Position numbers and translations under genes: made by a program
Notes under the pieces: generated by a model
Seen by the model: only the letters and a program-made list of their open reading frames with translations
Told to the model about the DNA's origin: nothing
The model's database searches: none
In this document: piece by piece, positions 1-8,585 of the stretch
Numbering within the stretch: the first letter of the stretch is position 1
How the letters are laid out: every line of letters begins with the position of its first letter
Assembly: GCF_000384475.1 (NCBI RefSeq)
Contig: NZ_ARWB01000001.1
Span: forward strand, 2,979,039-3,043,038
Source of the DNA: Methylopila sp. M107
GTDB taxonomy: Bacteria; Pseudomonadota; Alphaproteobacteria; Rhizobiales; Methylopilaceae
DNA length: 64,000 bases
Reading direction: 5' to 3'

Positions 1-174
1 GTCGCCCTATCCGGAAAAGCTTGATCCCCCTCACCCGCTTCGGCTTCGCCTCGCGACCCCCGATCCAGTCGGGGGCAGGCTCTCTCCCCACCGGGGAGAG
101 GTGAAGACCCGTGCTTCGCCTCTCAAGCGATTGCCCTGCCGGGCTGGAGCAGCCAGAGTCCGCCGGCGCCGTCC
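1..174. repeat. REP-like intergenic repeat at the window start
   Basis: Non-coding sequence downstream of the D-tartrate dehydratase gene. It contains a CCCCTCACCCGCTTCGG stretch, a short palindrome around CCCCCGATCCAGTCGGGGG and a CTCTCCCCACCGGGGAGAG hairpin. Similar 'CTCTCCCC...GGGGAGAG' blocks recur near 17461, 18610-18745 and 37187-37325, so this is one member of a dispersed intergenic family. No gene is seen here. Confidence 0.6.
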
Positions 175-1338
175 TCACTGCGCGAGGTCGCGCATCACCT
201 TGATCAGGTCGCTCTTGCCCTCGAAGCCGATGCCCGGCAGTTCGGGCATGACGATGTGGCCGTCCTCGACGCGCACCGTGTCCGGGAACCCGCCATAGGG
301 CTGGAACAGGTCCGGATAGCTCTCATTGCCGCCGAGCCCGAGGCCCGCCGCGATGTTGAGCGACATCTGGTGGCCGCCATGCGGGATGCAGCGGTCCCAG
401 CCCCAGCCGGCGACGGTGAGCGCTTGAAGCGTGCGCTGGTACTCGCAGAGCCCGTAGCTCAGCGCGCAGTCGAACTGCAGGTAGTCGCGGTCGGGGCGCA
501 TGCCGCCATAGCGCAGCAGGTTGCGGGCGTCCTGGTGGCTGAACAGGTTCTCGCCGGTCGCCATCGCGCCCGGATAGAACTCGGCGAGCGCCGCCTGCAG
601 CGCATAGTCGAGCGGGTCGCCGACCTCCTCGTACCAGAACAGCGGGTACTCGCGCAGCGCCTTGGCGTAGGCGATGCCGGTCTCGAGGTCGAAGCGGCCG
701 TTGGCGTCGACCGCGAGCCGCGCCTCCGACCCGATCTCGGCCAGCACGGCCTCGATGCGCCGGCAGTCCTCGGCGAGCGGCGCGCCGCCGATCTTCATCT
801 TCACGACGTTGTAGCCGCGGTCGAGATAGCTCCGCATTTCCGCGCGGAGCTTGTCGTCGCCCTTGCCGGGATAATAGTAGCCGCCGGCCGCGTAGACGAA
901 CACGCGCGGGTTCGCCTCGATGCCGTGGCGCTCGGCCAGCAGCCGGAACAGCGGTTTTCCGGCGATCTTCGCGACCGCGTCCCAGATCGCCATGTCGAGC
1001 GTGCCGACCGCGACCGAGCGCTCGCCATGGCCGCCCGGCTTCTCGTTCGTCATCATCGCGCCCCACGCCTTGTCGGGGTCGATGTTGTCGCCGGCCTCGT
1101 TGAGCAGCGACTTCGGGTCGGCCTCGAGCAGGCGCGGCGCAAAGCGCTCGCGGATCAGCCCGCCCTGGCCGTAGCGGCCGTTCGAGTTGAAGCCGTAGCC
1201 GACGACCGAGCGGCCGTCCCGGACCACGTCGGTGACCACCGCGACGAGGCTCGTGGTCATCTTCGAGAAGTCGATATAGGCGTTGCGGATGGGCGACGAG
1301 ATCGGCTGCGTGATCTCGCGGACGTCGACGATGCGCAT
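175..1338 (-). CDS. tarD: D(-)-tartrate dehydratase, enolase superfamily
   Basis: A 387-residue enolase-superfamily protein (mandelate racemase subgroup) predicted to dehydrate D-tartrate to oxaloacetate in the cytoplasm. The N-terminus and the whole length read like the characterised Bradyrhizobium japonicum D-tartrate dehydratase as I know it. The KxK catalytic motif is K180-M-K182 and the HGGHQ segment puts a histidine at 320; both sit two residues before the known catalytic K184 and H322, which fits a two-residue shorter N-terminus. The start was chosen at the ATG preceded by GGAGGA at good spacing; the reading frame is open for another 1.3 kb upstream, but that part is antisense to a LysR gene. 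The gene diverges from that regulator, and two tartrate dehydrogenase genes lie nearby, which supports the function. Confidence 0.93.
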   Translation of the reverse strand: MRIVDVREITQPISSPIRNAYIDFSKMTTSLVAVVTDVVRDGRSVVGYGFNSNGRYGQGGLIRERFAPRLLEADPKSLLNEAGDNIDPDKAWGAMMTNEKPGGHGERSVAVGTLDMAIWDAVAKIAGKPLFRLLAERHGIEANPRVFVYAAGGYYYPGKGDDKLRAEMRSYLDRGYNVVKMKIGGAPLAEDCRRIEAVLAEIGSEARLAVDANGRFDLETGIAYAKALREYPLFWYEEVGDPLDYALQAALAEFYPGAMATGENLFSHQDARNLLRYGGMRPDRDYLQFDCALSYGLCEYQRTLQALTVAGWGWDRCIPHGGHQMSLNIAAGLGLGGNESYPDLFQPYGGFPDTVRVEDGHIVMPELPGIGFEGKSDLIKVMRDLAQ

Positions 1339-1457
1339 GGCGTTTCCTCCGTTTTGTTGAGACGGATTTCGCATAGCCGAAGCCAAGCGATCCAATGCCG
1401 ATCTCCGAAAAATCCATGCCGGATGCGCATAGCGTCTGAGTTTGGTACAACGTTCGC

Positions 1458-1553
1458 CGTCATGCCCGGCGAAGCCGGGTATCCACGACTCGGGTTCTTG
1501 CTGCGCTTGACGACCAAGTCGTGGATACCCGCGCCTGCGGCGCGGGCATGACG
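1458..1553. repeat. REP-like paired palindrome, family A copy 1
   Basis: A roughly 96 bp element that begins CGTCATGCCCGGCGAAGC and ends with the reverse complement GCGGGCATGACG, with inner arms ATCCACGACT and AAGTCGTGGAT. A second copy with the same architecture is at 5209-5306. It lies in the divergent tarD/LysR promoter region, just upstream of the LysR start, so it may also affect the regulator's transcript. Confidence 0.75.
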
Positions 1554-1575
1554 CTTTCGAGCGTGGGAAGCGGTC

Positions 1576-2457
1576 ATGGAACTCGTCTGGCTCGAAGACT
1601 TCCTCGCCCTCGCCGAAGCGCGGAACTTCTCCCGCGCGGCGGAGGCGCGGAACGTCACGCAGCCGGCCTTCAGCCGCCGCATCAAAAGCTTCGAGAGCTG
1701 GATTGGCGCCGAGCTGTTCGAGCGCGCCCCGCGCGGCGTCTCCCTCACGCGCGCCGGCGAGCACGTCCTCGTCCATGCCGGCGAGGTGGTGCGCCGCATC
1801 CATGACGTGAAGCGCGAGGTGCGCGCGATCTCGGGCCGCGAGGCGCACGCGGTGCGTTTCTCCTGCACCCATGCGCTGTCGTTCACCTTCTTCCCCGGCT
1901 GGATCCGCGAATGCGCGCCGGGCCTCGGCGCCATCCGGCTGATCTCGGACAACATGGCGGCCTGCGAGCAGGTGATGCGCCGCGGCGACGCCGAGTTCTT
2001 GCTCTGCCACCACGATCCGGAACTGCCCGAACTGTTCGAGGCCAACCGCTTTCCGAGCGCCGTGGTGGGCCGCGACAGCATCGTGCCGGTGAGCGCGCCG
2101 GGCCCCGACGGCGCGCCGCGCTGGCGCTGGTCGGGGGAGGCGGGCGCGCGGGTGCGGCTGTTGTCCTATGCCGAACAGTCCGGCATCGGCCGCATCGTCG
2201 CGGCCCGCTGGAAGCCGCGCGACGCCGAGATCGCCTTCACGAGCCATCTGGGCGCGACCCTGCTGTCGATGGCGCTGGCGGGCGAGGGGGTGGCGTGGCT
2301 CCCGCTCGCGCTCGCCGAAACGCCGCTGAAGGACGGCCGCCTCGTCGCCGCCGGGGAGGAGCGCGACACGATCGAGGTCGAGATCCGCCTGTTCCGCGGG
2401 GCGGGGCGCATGGGTCCGGCGGCCGAAGCGTTTTGGGACACGCTGCGAAGGGGGTGA
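1576..2457 (+). CDS. LysR-family transcriptional regulator
   Basis: A 293-residue LysR-type regulator. The N-terminal winged helix-turn-helix is clear: LEDFLALAEARNFSRAAE followed by NVTQPAFSRRIKSFE (residues about 5-40). The rest is the effector-binding substrate domain, which is of usual length. It is transcribed divergently from tarD, the classical arrangement in which a LysR protein controls its neighbour, so the likely ligand is tartrate or a tartrate-derived acid; this is inferred from position only. A REP-like element sits between the two genes, shortening the clean promoter region to about 120 bp next to tarD. Confidence 0.92.
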   Translation: MELVWLEDFLALAEARNFSRAAEARNVTQPAFSRRIKSFESWIGAELFERAPRGVSLTRAGEHVLVHAGEVVRRIHDVKREVRAISGREAHAVRFSCTHALSFTFFPGWIRECAPGLGAIRLISDNMAACEQVMRRGDAEFLLCHHDPELPELFEANRFPSAVVGRDSIVPVSAPGPDGAPRWRWSGEAGARVRLLSYAEQSGIGRIVAARWKPRDAEIAFTSHLGATLLSMALAGEGVAWLPLALAETPLKDGRLVAAGEERDTIEVEIRLFRGAGRMGPAAEAFWDTLRRG

Positions 2458-2536
2458 GGCCCGCGCGCAGGGCGCATGCAAGGCGAGGCCGCACTTTCCT
2501 TCTCTCCTCGTGTCCGCCGTTGCAAAAGTCTCCGCC

Positions 2537-2690
2537 GCCTCCTGTCCCCCTCCCCCTTGCGGGGAGGGGCTAGGGGTGGGGGTGGCGCCGGATGGAGCGC
2601 CAGCGCTGAAGACGCGCTCGACGCTCGACGCCGAAGTCATGTTCTGAACCACCCCCACCCCTGACCCCTCCCGCAAGGGGGAGGGGGACG
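2537..2690. repeat. REP-like element with long GC-rich terminal inverted repeats
   Basis: The left arm reads CCCTCCCCCTTGCGGGGAGG and continues AGGGGTGGGGGTGG; the right arm is its near-perfect reverse complement, CCACCCCCACCCC then CCTCCCGCAAGGGGGAGGGG. About 75 bp of unrelated sequence lies between the arms, ending in GTTCTGAACCACC. The same architecture occurs at 3380-3645, so this is a mobile or amplified intergenic repeat family rather than a simple terminator. Confidence 0.75.
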
Positions 2691-3379
2691 GCCGGCGTTG
2701 CGCCCGATGCCTTCGCTCACCCGGACAGCCCCCATCGTCCTCGCCGCATCTCTGCGCGATGGGATAAAACTCAGGGAGGCGGGGACGCCAGGCGGCCGCA
2801 TCTTAAAACTTAGAGAACCGGTCGCCCGGCGCCCCACGCACGGCGATTTCGCGCACGACCGAAGGAACCGCGCTCCGACGTCGGGCGACCCGTTGGCCCT
2901 TCGGTCTCCCAAAGGGGTCCGGACCAGTCCCGCCGCGTTACGGCCCACTGAAGGGCGGCCCCGTCATAGTGCAGGGCGGGCGGCCGTCGTTCCTTGGCGT
3001 TGTCCGGGCGCCCTTGACCTCATCGGCCAAAAGCTTCCGGCTTCCGCCGCGAAACGCCTTCGATCGACGTCCCGGGAAGGTCGAGACCGGTGCTCGAACC
3101 CGCGCAGGCGCCGCCCTCACATCCCGCGCGAACGGCCGGTCCGGACGCGCCTCCCGGCGGGAGGAGGTGAAGGGAGCGTGCGGGAGAGAAGGAATAATGT
3201 CAAGGACAAAAAACCTATCACCGCATTATCCGAACTTGCCGCGACGCTGCTGTCCCCTTCTCCCGCTTAGCTGAGAGAAGGTAAGGATGAGGGGGCGTCA
3301 ACACGCTGAGCCCCTTCCCAAAGTCCCCTCACCCTTACCCTCTCCCGCTCCGCGGGCGAGGGGGATCTGAGACGCAGCT

Positions 3380-3645
<266 letters not shown>

Positions 3646-3659
3646 ACGAGGCAGTGCGG

Positions 3660-3835
3660 AGAACGCGCCGCGAGCCCGCCCCCTCCACCGCCTTCGGCGG
3701 TCCCCCTCCCCCGCGCTCCGCGCAGGGGAGGATCCAGAGGCGTCGCGGGTCGTGCGCGGATCCTCCTCCGCGCAGTGGGGGAGGGGGACCGTGCGAAGCA
3801 CGGTGGAGGGGGCGGGCGTAAAGCTCAGCCGCATC
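3660..3835. repeat. REP-like inverted repeat, family E copy 1
   Basis: Arms CCCCCTCCACCGCCTTCGGC... and ...GCACGGTGGAGGGGG, with an internal CGCGCAGGGGAGGATCC / GGATCCTCCTCCGCGCAG palindrome. The same arms occur at 11395-11585. It appears to be a non-coding dispersed repeat. Confidence 0.65.
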
Positions 3836-3907
3836 CAACCTGTGCAACTCCCTCACCCGAATGCGCAGCTCGCGTCAGCGCAAGCGAACTCAAAGGCCGT
3901 TATGCAC

Positions 3908-3934
3908 CACGCCATGCCGTTTCGGCATGGCGTG
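3908..3934. repeat. perfect 12-bp stem hairpin upstream of tartrate dehydrogenase
   Basis: CACGCCATGCCG and CGGCATGGCGTG form a perfect stem with a TTT loop, and a partial third arm (ACGCCATGTCGGCAT) follows. There is no T tract after it, so it does not look like an intrinsic terminator. It lies about 170 bp upstream of the first tartrate dehydrogenase start and could be an operator or an mRNA structure. Confidence 0.55.
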
Positions 3935-4106
3935 ACGCCATGTCGGCATTGGACCCTGGGCGTCCTGAAGGCGGATTGTCCTCTCAAGAACAAAGGGACG
4001 CGGGCCGGCAGAGCCCGGCGCCGACAGGGAAAACGCCGCGGGAGCCCGCGATCCGGACCCCCCGACGCCCATGCGTTCCTGACATTGGTCTGGGAGGACA
4101 AGCACC

Positions 4107-5180
4107 ATGCGTGAATATTCGATCGCCAACATCCCCGCCGACGGCATCGGGCCGGAGGTCATCGCGGCCGGCGAGACCGTTCTGAAGAGCCTCGAGAAGC
4201 GCGTCGGCGACGTCAAGTTCAACTTCGAGACCTTCGACTGGGGCTCCGACTACTACAAGAAGAACGGCGTCATGATGCCGGCCGACGGCCTGGCGACGCT
4301 GAAGAAATTCGACGCGATCTACTTCGGCGCGGTCGGCGCGCCCGACGTGCCGGACCACATCACGCTGTGGGGCCTGCGCCTGCCGATCTGCCAGGGCTTC
4401 GACCAGTACGCCAACGTTCGCCCGACCAAGATTCTTCCCGGCATCACGCCGCCGCTCCGGAATTGCGGCCCCGGCGACCTCGACTGGGTGATCATCCGCG
4501 AGAATTCCGAGGGCGAATATGCAGGCGCCGGCGGGCGCGTGCACCGGGGTCTTCCGGAAGAGGTCGGCATGGAGGTCGCGGTGTTCACCCGCGTCGGCGT
4601 CGCGCGGATCATGCGCTACGCGTTCAAGCTCGCGCAGTCGCGGCCGAGAAAACTGCTGACCGTCGTGACGAAGTCGAACGCCCAGCGCCACGGCATGGTG
4701 ATGTGGGACGAGATCGCGGCCGAGGTGGCGCAGGAGTTCCCGGACGTCGCCTGGGACAAGATGCTGGTCGACGCCATGACCGTGCGCATGACGCTGAAAC
4801 CGGAGACGCTCGACACCATCGTCGCCACCAACCTGCACGCCGACGTGCTGTCCGACCTCGCCGGCGCGCTCGCCGGTTCGCTCGGCGTCGCGCCGACCGC
4901 GAACATCGACCCCGAGCGCCGCTTCCCCTCGATGTTCGAGCCGATCCACGGCTCGGCCTTCGACATCACCGGCAAGGGGATCGCGAACCCGGTCGCGAGC
5001 TTCTGGACGGCGGCGCAGATGCTCGACCATCTCGGCGAGACCGAGGGCGCGGCGCGCCTGATGCGGGCGGTCGAAAAGGTGACGGGCGCCGGGATCCTGA
5101 CGCCCGACGTTGGCGGAACGGCGAACACCAGGGAGGTCACCGACGCGGTGGTCGACGCGATCCACTCGTCCAACGTGTGA
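4107..5180 (+). CDS. ttuC: tartrate dehydrogenase (isocitrate/isopropylmalate dehydrogenase family)
   Basis: A 357-residue beta-decarboxylating dehydrogenase of the TtuC/YeaU type, which oxidises tartrate with NAD+ and can also act on D-malate. Family signs are the N-terminal IPADGIGPEV motif, an LWGLRLPICQGFDQYANVRP substrate-loop segment, the RENSEGEYAG motif, TKSNAQRHG with the catalytic lysine, and the metal-binding NLHADVLSDL followed by FEPIHGSAFDITG. The start has GGAGG seven to ten bases upstream. A paralogue lies 1.4 kb downstream and D-tartrate dehydratase 2.8 kb upstream, so the substrate is very likely a tartrate stereoisomer; which one is not readable. Confidence 0.92.
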   Translation: MREYSIANIPADGIGPEVIAAGETVLKSLEKRVGDVKFNFETFDWGSDYYKKNGVMMPADGLATLKKFDAIYFGAVGAPDVPDHITLWGLRLPICQGFDQYANVRPTKILPGITPPLRNCGPGDLDWVIIRENSEGEYAGAGGRVHRGLPEEVGMEVAVFTRVGVARIMRYAFKLAQSRPRKLLTVVTKSNAQRHGMVMWDEIAAEVAQEFPDVAWDKMLVDAMTVRMTLKPETLDTIVATNLHADVLSDLAGALAGSLGVAPTANIDPERRFPSMFEPIHGSAFDITGKGIANPVASFWTAAQMLDHLGETEGAARLMRAVEKVTGAGILTPDVGGTANTREVTDAVVDAIHSSNV

Positions 5181-5208
5181 GTGCACGGCGAGATCACGCA
5201 TACCCTTC

Positions 5209-5306
5209 CGTCATGCCCGCGCGGCAGCGCGGGTATCCACGACTTCCCTAGAGACCGTAAGGCTCTACGCCCAAGTCGTGGATACCCGGCTTCGCCGGGC
5301 ATGACG
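5209..5306. repeat. REP-like paired palindrome, family A copy 2
   Basis: A 98 bp element beginning CGTCATGCCCGCGCGGC and ending CGCCGGGCATGACG, with inner arms TATCCACGACTT and AAGTCGTGGATA. It matches the copy at 1458-1553 and sits between the tartrate dehydrogenase and the Bug receptor gene, where it could protect the upstream transcript 3' end. Confidence 0.75.
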
Positions 5307-5392
5307 GATCAGGGCGAGACGAGCCGATCGAAAACCAAATCAGAGCGGGCCGTCCTGGAACGAAGCCCGCCGTTCAGATGGAGGATTCTTCG

Positions 5393-6367
5393 ATGCGCCT
5401 GACAGCACTTCTTGCAGCCTTCTGCCTCGCCGGAGCCGCGGTCCCCGCCATGGCCCAGGACGACTATCCGAGCCGCCCCGTCACCATCATCGTGCCATAC
5501 GCCGCGGGCGGCCCGACCGACGCCATCGCGCGCCTCACCGCCGAGGGCATGGGCCGCGCGCTCGGCAAGCAGTTCGTGGTGGAGAACGTCACGGGCGCGG
5601 GCGGCACGCTGGCCTCGACCCGCGTCTCGCGCGCAGACCCCGACGGCTACACGCTGATGGTCCACCACATCGGCATCTCGACCGCGCCGGCGCTCTATCG
5701 GAAGCTCGCTTTCGACACCAAGACGGCGTTCGCGCCGATCGGCCTCATCACCGACGCGCCCATGACGGTGATCTCGCGCACGGACTTCCCCGCAAATTCG
5801 CTCGCCGAGCTGATCGCCAAGATCAAGGAGGACCCGGCCAAGGTCACCTACGCCCATGCCGGGCTCGGCGCGGCGTCGCATCTCTGCGGCACGCTGTTCC
5901 AGGCGGCGCTGGGCGTGCAGATGACCACCGTGCCCTACAAGGGCAACGGCCCGATCCTGACGGACCTGATCGGCAAGCAGATCGACATGACCTGCGACCA
6001 GACCACCAACACCACCGGCCCGATCCACGACGGCAAGGTGAAGGCCTATGCGGTGACCGCCCCGAAGCGCGTCACGCAGCTGCCGGACGTCCCGACCGCC
6101 GACGAGGCCGGCCTGAAGGGGTTTGAGATGTCGGCCTGGCACGGCATCTATGCGCCGAAGGGCACGCCCGACGCGATCATCGCGAAGCTGAGCGGCGCGC
6201 TGCAGAAGACGGTGGTCGACGAGGCCTTCATCGAGCGGCTCGCCAAGATCACCACCACGGCCGCGACGAAGGAAGAAGCGACGCCCGACGCGCTTCGGAA
6301 GAAGCTCGTCTCGGAGGTCGACCGCTGGGATCCGGTCATTAAGTCGGCGGGGCAGTTCGCGGACTGA
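5393..6367 (+). CDS. Bug/TctC-family periplasmic solute-binding protein
   Basis: A 324-residue extracytoplasmic receptor of the tripartite tricarboxylate transporter (TTT) type. It has a Sec signal peptide ending near AVPAMAQDD, then the Bug signature YPSRPVTIIVPYAAGGPTD at the mature N-terminus. I chose the ATG at 5393 because GGAGG lies at good spacing before it; the in-frame ATG 15 bases upstream overlaps that ribosome site. The gene lies between two tartrate dehydrogenase genes, so the ligand is probably tartrate or a related hydroxy-dicarboxylate. No TctA or TctB gene adjoins it; the only TTT membrane genes in this window are about 35 kb away and have their own receptor. Confidence 0.88.
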   Translation: MRLTALLAAFCLAGAAVPAMAQDDYPSRPVTIIVPYAAGGPTDAIARLTAEGMGRALGKQFVVENVTGAGGTLASTRVSRADPDGYTLMVHHIGISTAPALYRKLAFDTKTAFAPIGLITDAPMTVISRTDFPANSLAELIAKIKEDPAKVTYAHAGLGAASHLCGTLFQAALGVQMTTVPYKGNGPILTDLIGKQIDMTCDQTTNTTGPIHDGKVKAYAVTAPKRVTQLPDVPTADEAGLKGFEMSAWHGIYAPKGTPDAIIAKLSGALQKTVVDEAFIERLAKITTTAATKEEATPDALRKKLVSEVDRWDPVIKSAGQFAD

Positions 6368-6514
6368 TTTGACTTTCCCTTCCCATTCTTTCGGGAGGGC
6401 GGCCGATCTTTCCTTCTCCCCTCGCGGGAGAAGGTGGCCGGCGCGGAGCGTCGGTCGGATGAGCGGGCGCTTCAGGATGGGGCTCGACGCCCGCTGGCGC
6501 GCGATATCCTGAGG

Positions 6515-6560
6515 CGCCCTCTCACCCCGACCCTCTCCCGCGAGGGGAGAGGGGGACCGA
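6515..6560. repeat. short GC-rich inverted repeat upstream of second tartrate dehydrogenase
   Basis: CCCTCTCCCGCGAGGGGAGAGGG forms a strong hairpin in the 227 bp between the Bug receptor gene and the second dehydrogenase gene. It is related to the CTCTCCCC/GGGGAGAG repeats elsewhere. It could also end or trim the receptor transcript, but no T tract follows. Confidence 0.45.
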
Positions 6561-6594
6561 GACGTCGCGCTTCGCAAGACAAGGAACAAGAAAA

Positions 6595-7674
6595 ATGCCC
6601 GACACCAACCGCGTCTACACCATCGCCAACATCCCCGGCGACGGCATCGGCAAGGAGACCGTTCCCGAGGGCGTTCGCGTTCTCGAAGCGGCTGCGAAGA
6701 AATTCGGCTTCGAGATCCGCGGGACCGATCTCGACTACGCCTCCGCCGACTATTTCCAGAAGCACGGCCAGATGATGCCGGACGACTGGAAGGCCGACAT
6801 CGCGGGCAAAGACGCGATCTTCTTCGGCGCGGTCGGCTGGCCGGCGGTGGTGCCGGACCATGTCTCGCTCTGGGGCTCGCTGATCCAGTTCCGCCGCGAG
6901 TTCGACCAGTACGCCTCGGTGCGTCCCGCGCGGCTGATGCCGGGCGTGAAGTGTCCGCTCGCCGGCCGCGAGGTCGGCGACATCGACTTCTACGTCGTGC
7001 GCGAGAACACGGAAGGCGAGTATTCGGCGATCGGCGGGCGGATGTTCCCCGGCACCGCGCGCGAGGCGGTCATCCAGGAAACGGTGTTCACGAGGACCGG
7101 CGTCGACCGAATCATGAAATACGCCTTCGAGCTGGCGCGCACCCGCAAGCGCAAGAAAGTGACGTCGGCGACCAAGTCGAACGGCATCGCCATCACGATG
7201 CCCTATTGGGACGAGCGCTTCGAGGAGATGCGCGCCCAGTATCCGGACGTCGAGACCGACAAGTACCACATCGACATTCTGACCGCGCATTTCGTGCTGA
7301 ACCCGGACAAGTTCGACGTGGTGGTCGCCTCGAACCTGTTCGGCGACATCCTTTCCGACCTCGGCCCGGCGTGCACCGGCACGATCGGGATCGCGCCGTC
7401 CGGCAACATCAATCCGGAACGCGTGCACCCTTCGCTGTTCGAGCCGGTGCACGGCTCGGCGCCGGACATCGCCGGGCAGGGCGTCGCGAATCCGATCGGG
7501 CAGATCTGGTCGGCCGCCATGATGCTGGACCACTTCGGCGAGCTGGAGGCCGGCGCGGCGATCGTGAAGGCGATCGAGACGGTGCTGGCCGACGAGCGAC
7601 TGAGGACCCGCGACCTCGGCGGCAAGGCCGACACCGTCACCTGCGGAAAGGCGGTCGCGGACGCGCTGTCATGA
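6595..7674 (+). CDS. ttuC: tartrate dehydrogenase paralogue (TtuC family)
   Basis: A 359-residue paralogue of the dehydrogenase at 4107-5180, with the same landmarks: IPGDGIGKE at the N-terminus, LWGSLIQFRREFDQYASVRP, RENTEGEYSAIGG, TKSNGIAITMPYWDERF and NLFGDILSDLGP, then FEPVHGSAPDIAGQG. The predicted reaction is NAD-dependent oxidation (with or without decarboxylation) of tartrate or D-malate. The substrate loop differs between the paralogues (LPICQGFDQY versus IQFRREFDQY), so the two may handle different isomers. The start follows AAGGA. The 3' end overlaps the next gene by ATGA, so the two are translationally coupled. Confidence 0.92.
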   Translation: MPDTNRVYTIANIPGDGIGKETVPEGVRVLEAAAKKFGFEIRGTDLDYASADYFQKHGQMMPDDWKADIAGKDAIFFGAVGWPAVVPDHVSLWGSLIQFRREFDQYASVRPARLMPGVKCPLAGREVGDIDFYVVRENTEGEYSAIGGRMFPGTAREAVIQETVFTRTGVDRIMKYAFELARTRKRKKVTSATKSNGIAITMPYWDERFEEMRAQYPDVETDKYHIDILTAHFVLNPDKFDVVVASNLFGDILSDLGPACTGTIGIAPSGNINPERVHPSLFEPVHGSAPDIAGQGVANPIGQIWSAAMMLDHFGELEAGAAIVKAIETVLADERLRTRDLGGKADTVTCGKAVADALS

Positions 7675-8573
7675 GCGCGATCCGCGAGCTCGGCCCGGCG
7701 CCGCTGATGCCGGGCTTTAGGCTCGCCGACGTCGACGTCGGCGGCGGGATCACGATCCATGCGGCCCATGCGGGAAGCGGCCCGCCGCTGATGCTGCTGC
7801 ACGGCCACCCGCAGACGCACGTCACCTGGCGCAAGATCGCCGGGCGGCTGGCGGAGCGCTTCACGGTGTTCTGCCCGGACCTGCGCGGCTATGGCGACAG
7901 CTCGAAGCCGCTCGGCGGGCCGGATCACCGCAACTATGCGAAGCGCGCCATGGCGGCCGACCAGGTCGCCCTGATGCGCGCCTTCGGGCATGAGCGGTTC
8001 CGGATGGTGGGCCACGACCGGGGCGGGCGGGTCGGGCACCGGCTGGCGCTCGACTTCCCCGACGCGCTCGAAAAGCTCGCCGTCTTCGACATCGCCCCGA
8101 CCGCCACCATGTACGCCCGCGCCGACAGGGATTTCGCAACGCGCTATTTCTGGTGGTTCTTTCTGATCCAGCCGGCGCCGCTGCCCGAGCGCATGATCCT
8201 CGGCGACGTCGAGTACTTCCTCCGCGAGCACGTCGAGCGCCAGAACAAGATTTCCGGCGCGACCGAGGAGGCGGCGTTTGCGGAATATCTCAGGTGCTAC
8301 CGCTCGCCCGAGGGCGTCCATGCCGTCTGCGAGGATTACCGCGCCGCCGCGACGATCGACCTCGATCATGACGCGGCCGACGCCGAGAGGCGCGTCGAAT
8401 GCCCGCTGCTCGCGCTCTGGGGCGCGCGCGGCGTCGTGGGCCGGACCTATGACGTGCTCGACACCTGGCGCGAGAAGGCGAGGCTCGTCTCAGGCCAAGC
8501 GATCGACTGCGGCCACACGCTGCAGGAGGAACGGCCCGACGAGACGCTGGAAGCGCTGCTGGCGTTCCTGTGA
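7671..8573 (+). CDS. alpha/beta hydrolase, haloacetate dehalogenase-like
   Basis: A 300-residue alpha/beta hydrolase. The nucleophile motif is GHDRGGR with D116, R117 and R120, the same D-R-x-x-R pattern as fluoroacetate dehalogenase; HGHPQTH at residues 44-50 is the oxyanion segment; CEDYR places Y223; the catalytic histidine is probably H282 in CGHTLQEE. From memory of the Rhodopseudomonas fluoroacetate dehalogenase, its halide-binding His-Trp pair aligns with W161-W162 here, so one halide ligand is changed. The gene starts inside the stop codon of the tartrate dehydrogenase (ATGA), suggesting one operon. It may be a dehalogenase on a related halo-acid or an esterase/epoxide hydrolase of the same fold. 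Confidence 0.82.
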   Translation: MSAIRELGPAPLMPGFRLADVDVGGGITIHAAHAGSGPPLMLLHGHPQTHVTWRKIAGRLAERFTVFCPDLRGYGDSSKPLGGPDHRNYAKRAMAADQVALMRAFGHERFRMVGHDRGGRVGHRLALDFPDALEKLAVFDIAPTATMYARADRDFATRYFWWFFLIQPAPLPERMILGDVEYFLREHVERQNKISGATEEAAFAEYLRCYRSPEGVHAVCEDYRAAATIDLDHDAADAERRVECPLLALWGARGVVGRTYDVLDTWREKARLVSGQAIDCGHTLQEERPDETLEALLAFL

Positions 8574-8585
8574 GGCGACGCCGCG

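Noticed and set aside
1339-2676. N-terminal extension of the D-tartrate dehydratase frame by 446 residues
   Set aside because: It runs antisense to the LysR gene and is Arg/Ala-rich with no domain; a good ribosome site and homologue start sit at 1338.
2698-3270. 190-residue frame in the repeat-rich gap
   Set aside because: Low-complexity Arg/Pro/Ser composition, overlaps other frames on both strands, and has no ribosome site or recognisable motif.
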